Assembly: GCF_012952295.1 (NCBI RefSeq)
Contig: NZ_JABBCH010000013.1
Span: 76,305 to 140,304, forward strand
DNA length: 64,000 bases
DNA from: Crystallibacter degradans
GTDB lineage: Bacteria > Actinomycetota > Actinomycetes > Actinomycetales > Micrococcaceae
Direction of reading: 5' to 3'
Shown: one piece after another, positions 47,232 through 56,195 of the stretch
How the letters are laid out: each line of letters starts with the position of its first letter
Numbering within the stretch: position 1 is the stretch's first letter
Notes under the pieces: generated by a model
The model's database searches: none
The model's input: only the letters and a program-made list of their open reading frames with translations
What the model was told of the DNA's origin: nothing
Translations under genes and position numbers: made by a program

Positions 47232-47633
47232 TCAGAGCGCGGCGGCGCCGGCCTCCGCAACGGTCTGATCCTGCTCACCGCTGCCGCCGCTGACACCAAT
47301 CGCGCCGACAACCTGGCCTTCCCGGCTGAGCGGCACGCCGCCGGCGAAAATCATGATCCGGCCATGGTTGCTGGCATGGATGCCGTAGAACTGGTTGCCC
47401 GGCTGCGAGTTGTCGCCCAGGTCCTTGGTCTGGATATCGAAGGCACGGGAGGTGAAGGCCTTGTTGATAGAGATGTCGATGCTGCCCAGCCAGGCGCCAT
47501 CCATCCGCACGTGCGAGATGAGGTTGCCACCGGCATCGACGACGGCGATGTTCATCGGCTGTCCGATTTCTTCTGCGCGGGCTTCGGCGGCCGCGATGAT
47601 GCTGCGGGCATCGGCAAGGGTAAGGGCGTTCAT
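47232..47633 (-). CDS. GlcG/HbpS-family heme-degrading-like protein
   Basis: Small protein of 133 residues with the GlcG/HbpS (DUF336) fold: LTLADARSIIAAAEARAEEIGQPMNIAVVDAGGNLISHVRMDGAWLGSIDISINKAFTSRAF, then GRIMIFAGGVPLSREGQVVGAIGVSGGSGEQDQTVAEAGAAAL. Family members bind heme or act as accessory proteins in several catabolic operons, often next to dehydrogenases. It is the first gene of a unit followed 93 bases later by fdhA. No signal peptide is seen, so it is cytoplasmic. The specific role is unknown. Confidence 0.9.
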   Translation of the reverse strand: MNALTLADARSIIAAAEARAEEIGQPMNIAVVDAGGNLISHVRMDGAWLGSIDISINKAFTSRAFDIQTKDLGDNSQPGNQFYGIHASNHGRIMIFAGGVPLSREGQVVGAIGVSGGSGEQDQTVAEAGAAAL

Positions 47634-47765
47634 TCTTGTCTCCTAGCGCTGGTTCCGCCGGCATGGCTCGACTCGATTCGACACGGCGCTGGTGCGGCTC
47701 TGCGCCAGTCCTCGGATGCGGCGGGTATGCCCCACGCTAGTCCTCTTGTCCAGTGGTGACTAGGG

Positions 47766-47806
47766 ACAAAAAACGGGGCCACGCGGCTTGTGCCGCGCAG
47801 CCCCGT
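47766..47806 (-). terminator. Intrinsic terminator of the M23 peptidase gene
   Basis: A GC stem (ACGGGGC with GCCCCGT, plus inner GCGGC/GCCGC; 47773-47806) is followed on the - strand by a run of U (47767-47772). It lies about 40 bases after the peptidase stop. Confidence 0.88.
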
Positions 47807-47845
47807 TCGGGTCTGGCCGTGGATCCGCCGAGGCGGATGTTGTGG

Positions 47846-48655
47846 CTAGAGGTACTTTGCCGGGTCTACTTCCGCGCCGTCGACGACGACCTCGAAGTGC
47901 AGGTGGCAACCGGTGGAATTTCCGGTGGTGCCCAGATCGGCGATGGAAGCGCCGGCCGAGACCCGTTCGCCCTGGCTGACGCCGATGCTCTGCAGGTGGT
48001 TGTAGGTAGTCTTCATGCCATTGCTGTGCTCAATGACAATGCGGTTGCCGTAGCCGGCGGCGCTGGAGGAAGCTTCGACGACCTTGCCGGCAGCAGCAGC
48101 CTTGACGTCGGTGCCGCAGGCGAGGGCGTAATCGGAGCCGTTGTGGAACTCGCCGGCTGCCCCGGTGACCGGGTTGATCCGGTAGCCGAAGCCCGAGGAC
48201 TGGTTCAGGTCGGCGACGGGGGAAGCCAGCCCGCTGGCGGCAGTCTTCTTCGGAGCAGGCTTGGACTCCTTCTTCGGTTCGGCCTTCTCGACGGAGGCGG
48301 CCTTGACCTCGGTCTTCGGCTCACCCTTCCGCTCCGGGGCAGCCTTGCTGGTCACTTCGATGCGCTCGAACTTCATCTCGCTGTCCTGAGCTGCAGTCAC
48401 CGGGGCCGAAGAGATGCTGGCGGCGCCGGCGGCGTTCAGGTCTTCGTTCCCGGAGACCGCCTGGGCGGTAGGAACGGCGGCCAGGGCAATGATGCCGGTG
48501 GCAGCCAGGGCGAGGCCGGCCTTCTGGGAGGCGGTGGCGGAAAAGCGGCGCTTCGACGCTCGGCGGCGGCCTTCGCTGTCATGGTTCCGCACTGCGGTCG
48601 GCAAGGAAGTATCGGTGGCGCGACGGCGTCCGCGCGCAGGCTTATTAGTGAGCAA
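47846..48655 (-). CDS. Secreted M23 (LytM-type) peptidoglycan endopeptidase
   Basis: Cell-wall hydrolase of about 269 residues. A basic N-terminus and one hydrophobic helix (AGLALAATGIIALAAVPTAQA, signal or anchor) are followed by a lysine/proline/glutamate-rich linker, then the M23 domain. Zinc site motifs are HNGSDYA (H-x3-D) and the C-terminal GCHLHFEV (H-x-H). I place the start at TTG 48655 (MLTNKPARGRRR when initiated), with AGAGGA upstream. The longer frame from 48715 is translated from the conserved 3' part of the c-di-AMP riboswitch and cannot be coding. Expression is thus likely controlled by c-di-AMP. Confidence 0.88.
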   Translation of the reverse strand: MLTNKPARGRRRATDTSLPTAVRNHDSEGRRRASKRRFSATASQKAGLALAATGIIALAAVPTAQAVSGNEDLNAAGAASISSAPVTAAQDSEMKFERIEVTSKAAPERKGEPKTEVKAASVEKAEPKKESKPAPKKTAASGLASPVADLNQSSGFGYRINPVTGAAGEFHNGSDYALACGTDVKAAAAGKVVEASSSAAGYGNRIVIEHSNGMKTTYNHLQSIGVSQGERVSAGASIADLGTTGNSTGCHLHFEVVVDGAEVDPAKYL

Positions 48656-48667
48656 AGGGGAGGTCCT

Positions 48668-48815
48668 CTCGTATGCGCCTGCGAAGTTAGCTGTCGGATT
48701 CGAGAGAGAGTTCACTCGGTTCGGTCAGCGGCAGCAATGTGCCTCGATGTTGCTGACAGAACTTCACCCCAAGGCGCCCCCAAGCGCCGTGTGTGGTTCC
48801 TCCGCCCCTGTCTGG
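48668..48815 (-). ncRNA. ydaO/yuaA-type c-di-AMP riboswitch
   Basis: In the leader of the M23 gene, the - strand carries GGAGGAACCA (about 48795-48804) and TTGGGGTGAA (about 48764-48773), then a variable stem, then the 3' block CGAATCCGACAGCTAAC plus TTCGCAGGCG (48676-48702). These are the hallmark conserved blocks of ydaO riboswitches, which in actinobacteria control cell-wall hydrolase genes. c-di-AMP binding typically switches expression off. The 5' limit is approximate; the 361-base gap (48656-49016) holds no other gene. Confidence 0.9.
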
Positions 48816-49016
48816 AAAAAATTGAACGGGCTGATCCGCTGACAGGGCTAGGCGTACGGATCAGGCTCTTACCACTGGTTGCGTAAGAATGCCTTACAAA
48901 AGTATCGTGTCGGCGTGTCTTGTTACAAATTCGTTATGCGTGTTTGTGGACACACGAAGCACTGACGGTGTAAATGCTCGGCCGGTCACACGGCGTCGGA
49001 TGGGGCGTTTTAGTGA

Positions 49017-50393
49017 TTATGTCGCCTGATGCTGCCGGGCCCAGGCGTTGTAGCCGCCCGCAACATCGGCGACGTCGGCATAGCCGAGCGCCTTCAGTGC
49101 GCTTGCGGCAACGCTGGAGCGCCAGCCGCTGGCGCAGTGCACTACGATGCGTTTGTCCGCCGGGAGCTCGTCGTGGCGTTGCGGCAGTTCGGCCAGCGGA
49201 ATGTGCACGGTTCCGGGGATGGAGCCGTCCTCCCGCTCCCCGGCATTGCGGACATCGAGCACCACTGTTTCCGGATCGGCCAGGGTGCGGTCCAGCGCAT
49301 TCGCCGCGACCCGCTCCGTGCGGCCTGCCAGCTGAGGCTGCGCCGCGAGCAGGTCGGGAAGATTCGGGACGAAGCCGACCACTCTGTCGCAGCCAATTCG
49401 GGCAAGACCTAGTTGGACTTCGGTTTCCTTGCCCGGCTCGGCCACAATGATGATTACATCCCGGTGGTCGAAGAACATGCCCGCCGTTTCCTCAAAGCGC
49501 CCGTCGATGCCCACATTGATAGAGCCTGCCAGATGGCCTGCGGCGAACAGTCTCGGCGGCCGCGCATCAAGAATCCGTGCCCCTGAAGACAGCGCGCGTT
49601 CCAGCGCATCCGTCGGTAGAGCCGCGGGATGCGGCCTGCTGACCATCACCGGATGCCGGCTGCGGTTCAGCCTGGCGTCGGTGGCAAAGTAGGTCGGGGC
49701 GGACGGCTGGCCGCTGGTGATAAGAGCCACGAATTCGTCCTCGCTCATTGGCTGGACGGAAGGGTTCGCGGCCTGCTGTTGGCCGATGGTTGATTCGCGC
49801 TCGGACGAGAGGTTCTTGCCGCATGCGCTTCCTGCGGTGTGCGCGGGCAGCAGGCGCACGCTGCCATCAAGCTTCATCAGGTCATCGTGCACCGAGTGAT
49901 AAAGCGCGCGGGCCAGTTCCACGGGATCGGCGCCGACGGAGGCGGCAAGGTCAGGCCTGCCCACATCGCCAATGAAGAGTGTGTCTCCGGTCAGAGCGGC
50001 ATGCGGAGTCTTATCCGTTGCATGCTCGCGGACCAGCACGGTAATGGACTCCCAAGTGTGGCCGGGGGTCTCATGGATTTCCAGTTCAACCTCGCCCAGC
50101 GAGATCTTTTCCCCGTGGTGCAGTTTACGGAAATCGTAGGCAGCTTCCGCCCGGGCGCCGAGCCCTATCCAGGCTCCGGTTGCGGCCGCCAGCTCGAGGT
50201 GTCCGGCAACAAAATCGGCATGGAAGTGAGTGTCGATCACTCCCGCGATCGTGAGGTTGTTCCGGGAGGCGTCCTCCAGGTACTGATCGATGTCCCGCTG
50301 CGGGTCCACAACAACGGCATTTCCGGTGGTCTCGTCCCCTATCAAATAGGAACTCAACGACAGGGAACTGAGGTGGTATTGGTTCAGGATCAC
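49017..50393 (-). CDS. MBL-fold hydrolase fused to two rhodanese domains (persulfide dioxygenase-like)
   Basis: Protein of 458 residues. The N-terminal metallo-beta-lactamase domain has THFHADFVAGHLELA, ETPGHTWESITV and TGDTLFIGDVGRPDL, the pattern of ETHE1/PDO and glyoxalase II-like enzymes. Two rhodanese domains follow: residues about 255-345, lacking the active cysteine (IIIVAEPGKETEV in its place), and about 365-455 with the active loop HCASGWRS. It likely handles persulfide or thiosulfate sulphur. The start is GTG at 50393 with AGGAGG 5 bases upstream. The gene stands alone. Confidence 0.9.
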   Translation of the reverse strand: MILNQYHLSSLSLSSYLIGDETTGNAVVVDPQRDIDQYLEDASRNNLTIAGVIDTHFHADFVAGHLELAAATGAWIGLGARAEAAYDFRKLHHGEKISLGEVELEIHETPGHTWESITVLVREHATDKTPHAALTGDTLFIGDVGRPDLAASVGADPVELARALYHSVHDDLMKLDGSVRLLPAHTAGSACGKNLSSERESTIGQQQAANPSVQPMSEDEFVALITSGQPSAPTYFATDARLNRSRHPVMVSRPHPAALPTDALERALSSGARILDARPPRLFAAGHLAGSINVGIDGRFEETAGMFFDHRDVIIIVAEPGKETEVQLGLARIGCDRVVGFVPNLPDLLAAQPQLAGRTERVAANALDRTLADPETVVLDVRNAGEREDGSIPGTVHIPLAELPQRHDELPADKRIVVHCASGWRSSVAASALKALGYADVADVAGGYNAWARQHQAT

Positions 50394-50575
50394 CGGTCCT
50401 CCTGGCGGGAGAAGACCCTTGCCGGGGGCCTTGTTGGATGATGGTTATCCCAGTGTGGCACCGTTTGTATGCGCGCAACAGGAACACCATCCCTCCGGCA
50501 GGAATAATCCGCCAGCACTCCCGGTTGTGAAGATAGATGCAATCGCATAAACAAAGAATGCATAAGGAGAAACCG

Positions 50576-51199
50576 GTGTCAGAGCGAAAAATCGTGGTGT
50601 TGTCCGCAGGGCTGGGCGTACCGTCTTCCAGCCGCCTGCTGGCGGATCAGCTGGCAAAATCCACCGCGGACCGGTTCCGTCAAGAAGGGGCCGATACTTC
50701 GGTGAAGACCTTCGAACTGCGTGAGTACGCCGTGGATATCGCCAACAACATGGTGGCGGGCTATGCCGCGCCAAGGCTCCAGGAACTGATCGATGCTGTC
50801 ACCGCAGCAGATGCGCTCATCGCTGTCACACCGGTCTTCAGCGCCTCCTACAGCGGACTCTTCAAGTCCTTCTTCGACGTCATAGACAAGGACGCCCTGG
50901 CTGGTAAGCCCGTACTCGTTGGCGCGACCGGCGGCACCGCGCGCCATTCGCTGGCCCTGGACTACGCCATCCGCCCGCTCTTCAGCTACCTGCGCGCCCG
51001 CACCACTCAAACCGTGGTGTTCGCTGCGCCGGAAGACTGGGGTGGCGCGGATGAGGCTGGCGGCGGCATCGTGCGTCGGGCAGGCCGTGCAGCAGCGGAA
51101 CTGGTGGCGCTGGTCCAGGATGTACCCGCTGAAGAGCAGGGCCGCGGCGGCATCGAGTCAATGAGTTTCGAAGAAATCCTGGCCAACGTGGGCCGCTGA
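50576..51199 (+). CDS. NADPH-dependent FMN reductase (CE1759 family)
   Basis: Flavodoxin-fold reductase of 207 residues: IVVLSAGLGVPSSSRLLADQLA at the N-terminus, ADALIAVTPVFSASYSGLFKSFFDVID (FMN-phosphate region) and GKPVLVGATGGTARHSLALDYAIRPLFSYLRA match the CE1759-type FMN reductases, which often supply FMNH2 to two-component monooxygenases. The GTG at 50576 has AAGGAG 6 bases upstream, preferred over an ATG at 50537. It is divergent from the MBL-rhodanese gene; no monooxygenase is adjacent. Confidence 0.9.
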   Translation: MSERKIVVLSAGLGVPSSSRLLADQLAKSTADRFRQEGADTSVKTFELREYAVDIANNMVAGYAAPRLQELIDAVTAADALIAVTPVFSASYSGLFKSFFDVIDKDALAGKPVLVGATGGTARHSLALDYAIRPLFSYLRARTTQTVVFAAPEDWGGADEAGGGIVRRAGRAAAELVALVQDVPAEEQGRGGIESMSFEEILANVGR

Positions 51200-51247
51200 C
51201 CGCAACTACTCAAAGTGTGTCGCCTCGCAGTCAGGTAACGACGGCGG

Positions 51248-51282
51248 CAGGTTGCCCGGGAGAGTCAGGCCCGGGCAACCTG
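51248..51282. terminator. 13-bp hairpin between convergent FMN reductase and PPOX genes
   Basis: Perfect arms CAGGTTGCCCGGG (51248-51260) and CCCGGGCAACCTG (51270-51282). It lies next to an AACGACGGCGG copy (51237-51247). Confidence 0.78.
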
Positions 51283-51286
51283 TCTG

Positions 51287-51712
51287 TCAGTAGCGCTCCG
51301 GCTGGTCGCCTAGATTGAAGTGGCGGCCGCTGAGCTGCGCCGGTTTAAGCTCAATGTAGAAATCCTTGAGCGTGGGAATCCAGGACTTGAGTCCGAGCTT
51401 TTCTGCGGCCTCGATTTCATCGCCGGCCTGCAGCACCCGTGCGGTTCCTTTGACCACGACGCTCCACGCCTCATCGCTGGTGATCCCGTCCGTTTCGAAT
51501 ACAACGTTCTCATTGATCGTGACTTCAGCCAGCTTGGTGCCTGGTGCGCTGCGCATCAGCAGCTTGCCATCGTGAGCGAGGTAGTTGATGGGGAAGATAT
51601 CCGTCTCTCCGGCGGCGGTCAGGACAATGCGGCCGTGTTGGGTCTTTTCCAGCAGTTTCCAAGATTGCTCGTCGGTGAGTTCTAGGACCGGTTCATCGTG
51701 TTGGAACATCAT
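51287..51712 (-). CDS. Pyridoxamine 5'-phosphate oxidase-fold flavin protein
   Basis: Split-barrel protein of 141 residues: LTDEQSWKLLEKTQHGRIVLTAAGETDIFPINYLAHDGKLLMRSAPGTKLAEV and VVFETDGITSDEAWSVVVKGTARVL are typical of the PPOX/FMN- or F420-binding family found in many actinobacterial stress regulons. Function within the family varies (nitroreductase-like, heme or flavin binding). It lies 69 bases downstream of the start-side of the helicase-nuclease gene's stop, with both genes on the - strand but transcribed apart. Cofactor choice (FMN or F420) is not evident. Confidence 0.85.
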   Translation of the reverse strand: MMFQHDEPVLELTDEQSWKLLEKTQHGRIVLTAAGETDIFPINYLAHDGKLLMRSAPGTKLAEVTINENVVFETDGITSDEAWSVVVKGTARVLQAGDEIEAAEKLGLKSWIPTLKDFYIELKPAQLSGRHFNLGDQPERY

Positions 51713-51781
51713 GCACCCATTCTTCTACACCGCGTAGAAAAAAGAAATGGTTATCGTCCGCAATGCCAGCAGGTCAGGGAC

Positions 51782-54700
51782 TCAGTCCGGCAGGCACAGT
51801 CCAATGAAGGCGCCCAGCTCTTCAAGTCCCACCGGCTTACTGGGGAGATAGCTGGTCAGCTCGCGGGAGCGGACGATGACGGCCCGCCACTGCCCGCGGG
51901 AAACAGCTACGTTGGTCCGATTGCGGTTGAGTACGAAGTCCATTCCGCGCGGCGCTTCGGACGGCGCCGATACTGCCGTCGATACGATCACCACCGGAGC
52001 TTCCTGGCCCTGGAACTTATCCACGGTTCCCACCCGGACACCGTCCAGCCCGGCTGATTCAAGCTGATGCCGGATCAGCTGGACGTGGGCGTTGTAGGGC
52101 GCCACCACCAGAATGTCCGCCGGGGCCAGCGGACGGGTTGTGCCGCCGTCCGTCCATTGCAGGCCGAGGTGCCGCTGGACCTGCCGGAGAACTTCAGCGG
52201 CCTCCTCGGCAGACGACGTCGAATTTCCCTGATGGTCCAGCAGGACACATTCCACGCCTGCAGGCACCCCCTGAAGTCGACGTCCGTCGGCCGCTGGCGC
52301 GCTAAGCAGGCGGCCCTCGTAGGCGAGCCGGGAAACTGCGGCGCACAAATCCGGGTGCATCCGCCAGGTCAGGGCGAGAAAATATCCCAGGTCCGGCGGC
52401 AGCGTGGCGTGCCCCGCCGAAAGCCAGCCCAGGGCAGAGGTGTCCACCGGTTCCGGATGGGTGGCCTGGGTGACCTGCGGCAACTGCTGCGGATCTCCCA
52501 GCAGGAGCAGGCGGTGGGTGGCGCGGGAGACAGCCAGGGTGTTGGCCAAGGAAAACTGTCCCGCCTCGTCAATGACCAGCAGGTCCAGCGAACCCGATGG
52601 GACTTTGCTGCCGGTCATCGTCCAAGCCGTGCCGCCTACTAGCGCCCCGCCCGGTTCCGTGAGCAGCCGTTCCACCTCGGCGTCCGTGCGGTTCCGCCAC
52701 GGAACGTTCTCCCCATTGAGTTTCTTGGCCACCCGCTCCAGCGGAACGCGGCCCTTCTCTACGGCCGCCTTCATCATGTTTTCCACGACGGCGTGGGACT
52801 GTCCGACCACGCCAACCTTCCAGCCCTGCGCCACTAAGCGGCCGATGACATGAGCGCCAACGTGCGTCTTGCCGGAGCCGGGCGGACCTTGGACGGCCAG
52901 GTACGAACGGTCCAATGCCTCGACAGCTGCGGTGATCGCGTCGATGTAGCAGTCCGGCTCTTGTGCAACGACCGGCAGTGACGCGAGGTTGCGCAGTCGC
53001 GGCGGAACACGGCGAAGCAGATCGAGTGCCGGATGCGGCGGCAGCTGAGGCAATCCGCTGCTCACGAGTCCGGCAAGCTCCGCCAGCGCTTGCTTCAGCG
53101 ACGTGGTTGCCGGCGGCTGGTTCGGAGACAATGCCATCGGCAGCTGGTCATACGGATCCGCCTTGGAAGGCAGGCGCTCCTGGACCAGCAGGACATCCTT
53201 GTCCCCGGCCGCGTCCAACTCGATGACCTGCGTTTCAAAGCAGTAGCTGCGCTGGTCAACGCCGGTGTCCTTGGCCTGCAGGAAGTCCGGAAACGGCCGG
53301 TCATAGAGCCGGCACAGCGAGGTGCCTTCCTTGATGGTCGAGCCGGGGGCCAGCGTGCCGGTCAGCCGGAGCACGCGGACCTGATTCCGCTTGCCCGGCG
53401 GCACGGCCCACTCCTCGACGATCTCCGCGTCCTGCACGATGAACACGTCCCGAGTGTCGGCCCAGTCCGGCACCGGCGCGTTCAGCCGGTCGAAGTGGGT
53501 CCACCAGAACTGCTTGTCTTCGCGCCGGTGGTAGCCGACCGCCGCGGCAACCATGGCGATGGCTTGGTCATCAGCGGACAACGGCTCGTCCGTATGTGCG
53601 GCCCTGGCCGCAGCTGCCTCCACATGGTCCAGCAGCCGCTGCTCGTCCTGGGACGGCTCGTCCGGAACTTCAGCTGCCTTTCCGCCGTCGATCGCGGTAG
53701 CGTTTGCGGCGGCGTCATCGGCGGTCGAGCCGGGCTGGATGCCCCGTTCGGCCGCCAGCTTGAGCAGCCAGTTGCGCAACTCGAGGGTGGAGACGCAGTC
53801 GTATTCGTTGTAGTCGCTGATGCCCGCGAGGATTTTCGCCGCGTCATCGGTCCGGCCGGCGTCGCGTGCCTCGCAGTAGTGGGCGTACGCCACCACCGAT
53901 GCGCCGGCGTCTGTCACATCACCGCTGCGCAGATTGTCGCCCATGTACAGCGGCTCGAGTTTCTTGATGCTGTAGGAGTTCTCCGAGATCCGCAGGCTGT
54001 TGCGCACCGTGTCGTAGAGGTCAACCAGCACGCCTTCGCGAAGCAGTCCGTCCACGGCGTCCTCGCCCAGGACATGCTGCAGCGACAGCCGGCGCAGGGC
54101 CGCCTTTTCGTAATTGGCGTAGTGGTAAATGTGCAGGTCAGGGTATCGTTCGCGCCGCTGCGCCACGTAGCCGAGGAAGTCAGCCAGCGCCTGGCCTTCC
54201 TCCGCGCGGCTGTGGGCCCAGAACGGCAGGAATGGCGGCTTGTCCCGCGGGGAGACCGGGTTCTCCACCACGCCGAAAAGGTATTCGAGACCCCAGGCAC
54301 CGGCGCCATCCTGCCACAGCGGATCCCCCTCGAAATCGAAGAAAATGTCACCCTCGCTGGGGCGGGGGAGCGCGGCCAGCGCGTTTTGCTCCAGCACCCG
54401 GTAGGAGACCTTATGCGGCTCGCCGTCTTTGTCGATGAACATGACCGATCCGTCCGGCTCCTGGACCCCGGTCTGCATGCGCGCCTGGTCCCGCAGCCTG
54501 GCCAGTGTTCCGCCGGAACCTTCGCCCGCCGGCAGCGTCATGGAGGCGAAGTCATCGATGGTGCGGATGCCGTCTGCCATCAGCTGGCGCCGGCGCGTGG
54601 TGCTCATGTGTGAAACCAGCAGCAGGTCCCGGTGCAGTTTGACCTGCTCGGAGCAGTATTCGCAGCGGCCGCAGGCCGTGTAGCGCTCGTCATTCCAGAC

Positions 54701-55357
54701 GACCGGATCCGGCTGCGCGCGGTGTTGGTCGGTGATGGCCAGGAACCGGGTCCGGCGCTCTTTGAAAGCGGGCAGGATGTCTGTGAGGCTGTGGTTGCTG
54801 TGCACGCCGTTCCCCAGCACCAGCGTGACTGTGGGGGAGGGAACGATTCCGGCTTTGGCGAGTTGGTCGCCGTAGGCGGCGAGCTGCAGCAGGGCAGTTA
54901 CCTTGGCGTGGCGGGCCAGTTTGGTGTCATACACCGCGTAACGCAACGTTCCGCCGTCGTTCTCCTTGACCAGGAAATCCGAGCGGCCGTGGAAGCTGCC
55001 GTCAAAAAACGAGGCTTGGAACACGACGTCGGCCCCGGACTCCAGGGCGGCAATGGATTCGGCATGCTTGGCGGTGAGCACCGGGCGGGTGTACCCGGTG
55101 GTCTCGGCAATCTCCACGACGCCGGAGCCGAACCGGTCCTTGAACTCCTGCAGCACTCGGTGCTCATGCACATCGCCGAGCACCGCCGTTCGCTCAAGCA
55201 TCTCGTCCGGAGCGAAGACGGTCTTCGGCATGCGGCCCAGTTTTTCATCCAGCTTCCGCAGCAGTTGGTACTCGCAGCCGGCAGCGACCACCAGATCACT
55301 GGCGGTGAAGACCAGTTCCGGTTCGGTGCCGGCTGATTCTGATTCAAGCAGGAACAC
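51782..55357 (-). CDS. RecB-like nuclease / RNase H-like / SF1 helicase fusion (TM0106, Dna2-like)
   Basis: Large protein of 1191 residues. Residues 1-250 form a TM0106-type RecB (PD-D/ExK) nuclease with a probable Fe-S cluster formed by C28 and the CGRCEYC group near 230; DTKLARHAK carries the nuclease lysine. Around 340-560 is an RNase H-like domain (DIFFDFEGDPLW, IYHYANYEKAAL, SDYNEYDCVST). From about 820 comes an SF1B helicase: Walker A GPPGSGKTH, DEAGQFS, GDPQQLPQV, VDKFQGQE and NVAVSRGQ. This resembles Dna2/Upf1-like nuclease-helicases, implicated in DNA repair or end processing. It is monocistronic here. A possible role in defence is only a suggestion. Confidence 0.88.
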   Translation of the reverse strand: MFLLESESAGTEPELVFTASDLVVAAGCEYQLLRKLDEKLGRMPKTVFAPDEMLERTAVLGDVHEHRVLQEFKDRFGSGVVEIAETTGYTRPVLTAKHAESIAALESGADVVFQASFFDGSFHGRSDFLVKENDGGTLRYAVYDTKLARHAKVTALLQLAAYGDQLAKAGIVPSPTVTLVLGNGVHSNHSLTDILPAFKERRTRFLAITDQHRAQPDPVVWNDERYTACGRCEYCSEQVKLHRDLLLVSHMSTTRRRQLMADGIRTIDDFASMTLPAGEGSGGTLARLRDQARMQTGVQEPDGSVMFIDKDGEPHKVSYRVLEQNALAALPRPSEGDIFFDFEGDPLWQDGAGAWGLEYLFGVVENPVSPRDKPPFLPFWAHSRAEEGQALADFLGYVAQRRERYPDLHIYHYANYEKAALRRLSLQHVLGEDAVDGLLREGVLVDLYDTVRNSLRISENSYSIKKLEPLYMGDNLRSGDVTDAGASVVAYAHYCEARDAGRTDDAAKILAGISDYNEYDCVSTLELRNWLLKLAAERGIQPGSTADDAAANATAIDGGKAAEVPDEPSQDEQRLLDHVEAAAARAAHTDEPLSADDQAIAMVAAAVGYHRREDKQFWWTHFDRLNAPVPDWADTRDVFIVQDAEIVEEWAVPPGKRNQVRVLRLTGTLAPGSTIKEGTSLCRLYDRPFPDFLQAKDTGVDQRSYCFETQVIELDAAGDKDVLLVQERLPSKADPYDQLPMALSPNQPPATTSLKQALAELAGLVSSGLPQLPPHPALDLLRRVPPRLRNLASLPVVAQEPDCYIDAITAAVEALDRSYLAVQGPPGSGKTHVGAHVIGRLVAQGWKVGVVGQSHAVVENMMKAAVEKGRVPLERVAKKLNGENVPWRNRTDAEVERLLTEPGGALVGGTAWTMTGSKVPSGSLDLLVIDEAGQFSLANTLAVSRATHRLLLLGDPQQLPQVTQATHPEPVDTSALGWLSAGHATLPPDLGYFLALTWRMHPDLCAAVSRLAYEGRLLSAPAADGRRLQGVPAGVECVLLDHQGNSTSSAEEAAEVLRQVQRHLGLQWTDGGTTRPLAPADILVVAPYNAHVQLIRHQLESAGLDGVRVGTVDKFQGQEAPVVIVSTAVSAPSEAPRGMDFVLNRNRTNVAVSRGQWRAVIVRSRELTSYLPSKPVGLEELGAFIGLCLPD

Positions 55358-55503
55358 AAGGCCTCCCGGGCTGACGGTACCGCCGGCGTCGGAATCCCTG
55401 AGCTGATTTCCGGCGTCTGCGGGTATTGATAGACGTAATTAACTTCTACCAGCCCGGTCTGACAATTAATGACGATGCCGAAGCCATGACGATGCTGCTG
55501 CGG

Positions 55504-55830
55504 CTACCTGCTTGCGGGATCCATTTCCATCCGGACCAGCGAAAAGAAGCGGTTGCCGGCGCCGCTGCGGGTGCTGGGAATGAGCAGTTTTGCGTACTTC
55601 TCGCACCATAGAGCGGTGCCATCGGAATCCAGGGCGGCCTTTTGTACAGCGTCGATGTCCTCTGAGTAGAACATCTTCTGTACGCCCTGCTGGCAGAACT
55701 GCACCAAGCTGAGCTCGGCTTCAATGTGGATCCGGACATCTACCCATTCGTCAAAGATGCTTTCGTCCGGAAGGCTCGCGGCCTGGTCGGCGTGGTTGCG
55801 GTCATGTGCTGTTGAGTATGTATTCATCAT
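55504..55830 (-). CDS. Hypothetical protein, 108 residues
   Basis: Small acidic protein starting MMNTYSTAHDRNHADQAASLPDESIFDEWVDVRIHIEAELSLVQFCQQGVQKMFYSEDIDAVQKAALDS. It has no membrane helix or motif that I recognise. The start at 55830 is preferred (CGAGAGAACG upstream); the frame continues upstream through the duplicated leader (as VRMTKRPA...), so a longer form from about 55910 is possible. The leader sequence before it is repeated in inverted orientation before the toxin-antitoxin-like pair, suggesting shared control. Function unknown. Confidence 0.6.
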   Translation of the reverse strand: MMNTYSTAHDRNHADQAASLPDESIFDEWVDVRIHIEAELSLVQFCQQGVQKMFYSEDIDAVQKAALDSDGTALWCEKYAKLLIPSTRSGAGNRFFSLVRMEMDPASR

Positions 55831-55833
55831 TTC

Positions 55834-55956
55834 GTTCTCTCGATAGTTCTTGCCCGCACGGGTCCCCCTTAGAACCTCGTCGTTCTGCGAATATGCAGGC
55901 CGCTTCGTCATCCGAACCACCCGCGAACATGGGGTTGGTGCGTGACCGGTCGGAGC
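55834..55956 (-). repeat. Duplicated leader, copy A (inverted relative to copy B)
   Basis: Read on the - strand it contains CTCCGAC, ACCAACCCCA, an exact 30-base block (55893-55922) shared with copy B, and GTGCGGGCAAGA. It ends directly at the start of the hypothetical gene at 55830. The stretch between the copies (55957-56195) is AT-richer and holds no gene; it should contain divergent promoters. Confidence 0.85.
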
Positions 55957-56195
55957 CTTTGCAACACCACCGGCTAGCCGACTGTGTTGCCCGTCACATC
56001 TCGTGAAGCACTCCCACTATATGGTCACGGACGCAGATAGCCAAACGATTGCCCACAGGTAAACATTCAGATTCCGTATAAATGTCGCTCCGAGTCGCTG
56101 GTTATCGTCCTGTTACCCATCATGAACAACGGCGCGTGACGCAACGCCCAAACCCATGGCATACTCTCAACAGCTTCAGGAACTGCGGCCGCTAA

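Noticed and set aside
48656..48715. Extra 20 residues at the N-terminus of the M23 peptidase
   Set aside because: These codons coincide with the conserved 3' block of the c-di-AMP riboswitch, so they are non-coding leader.
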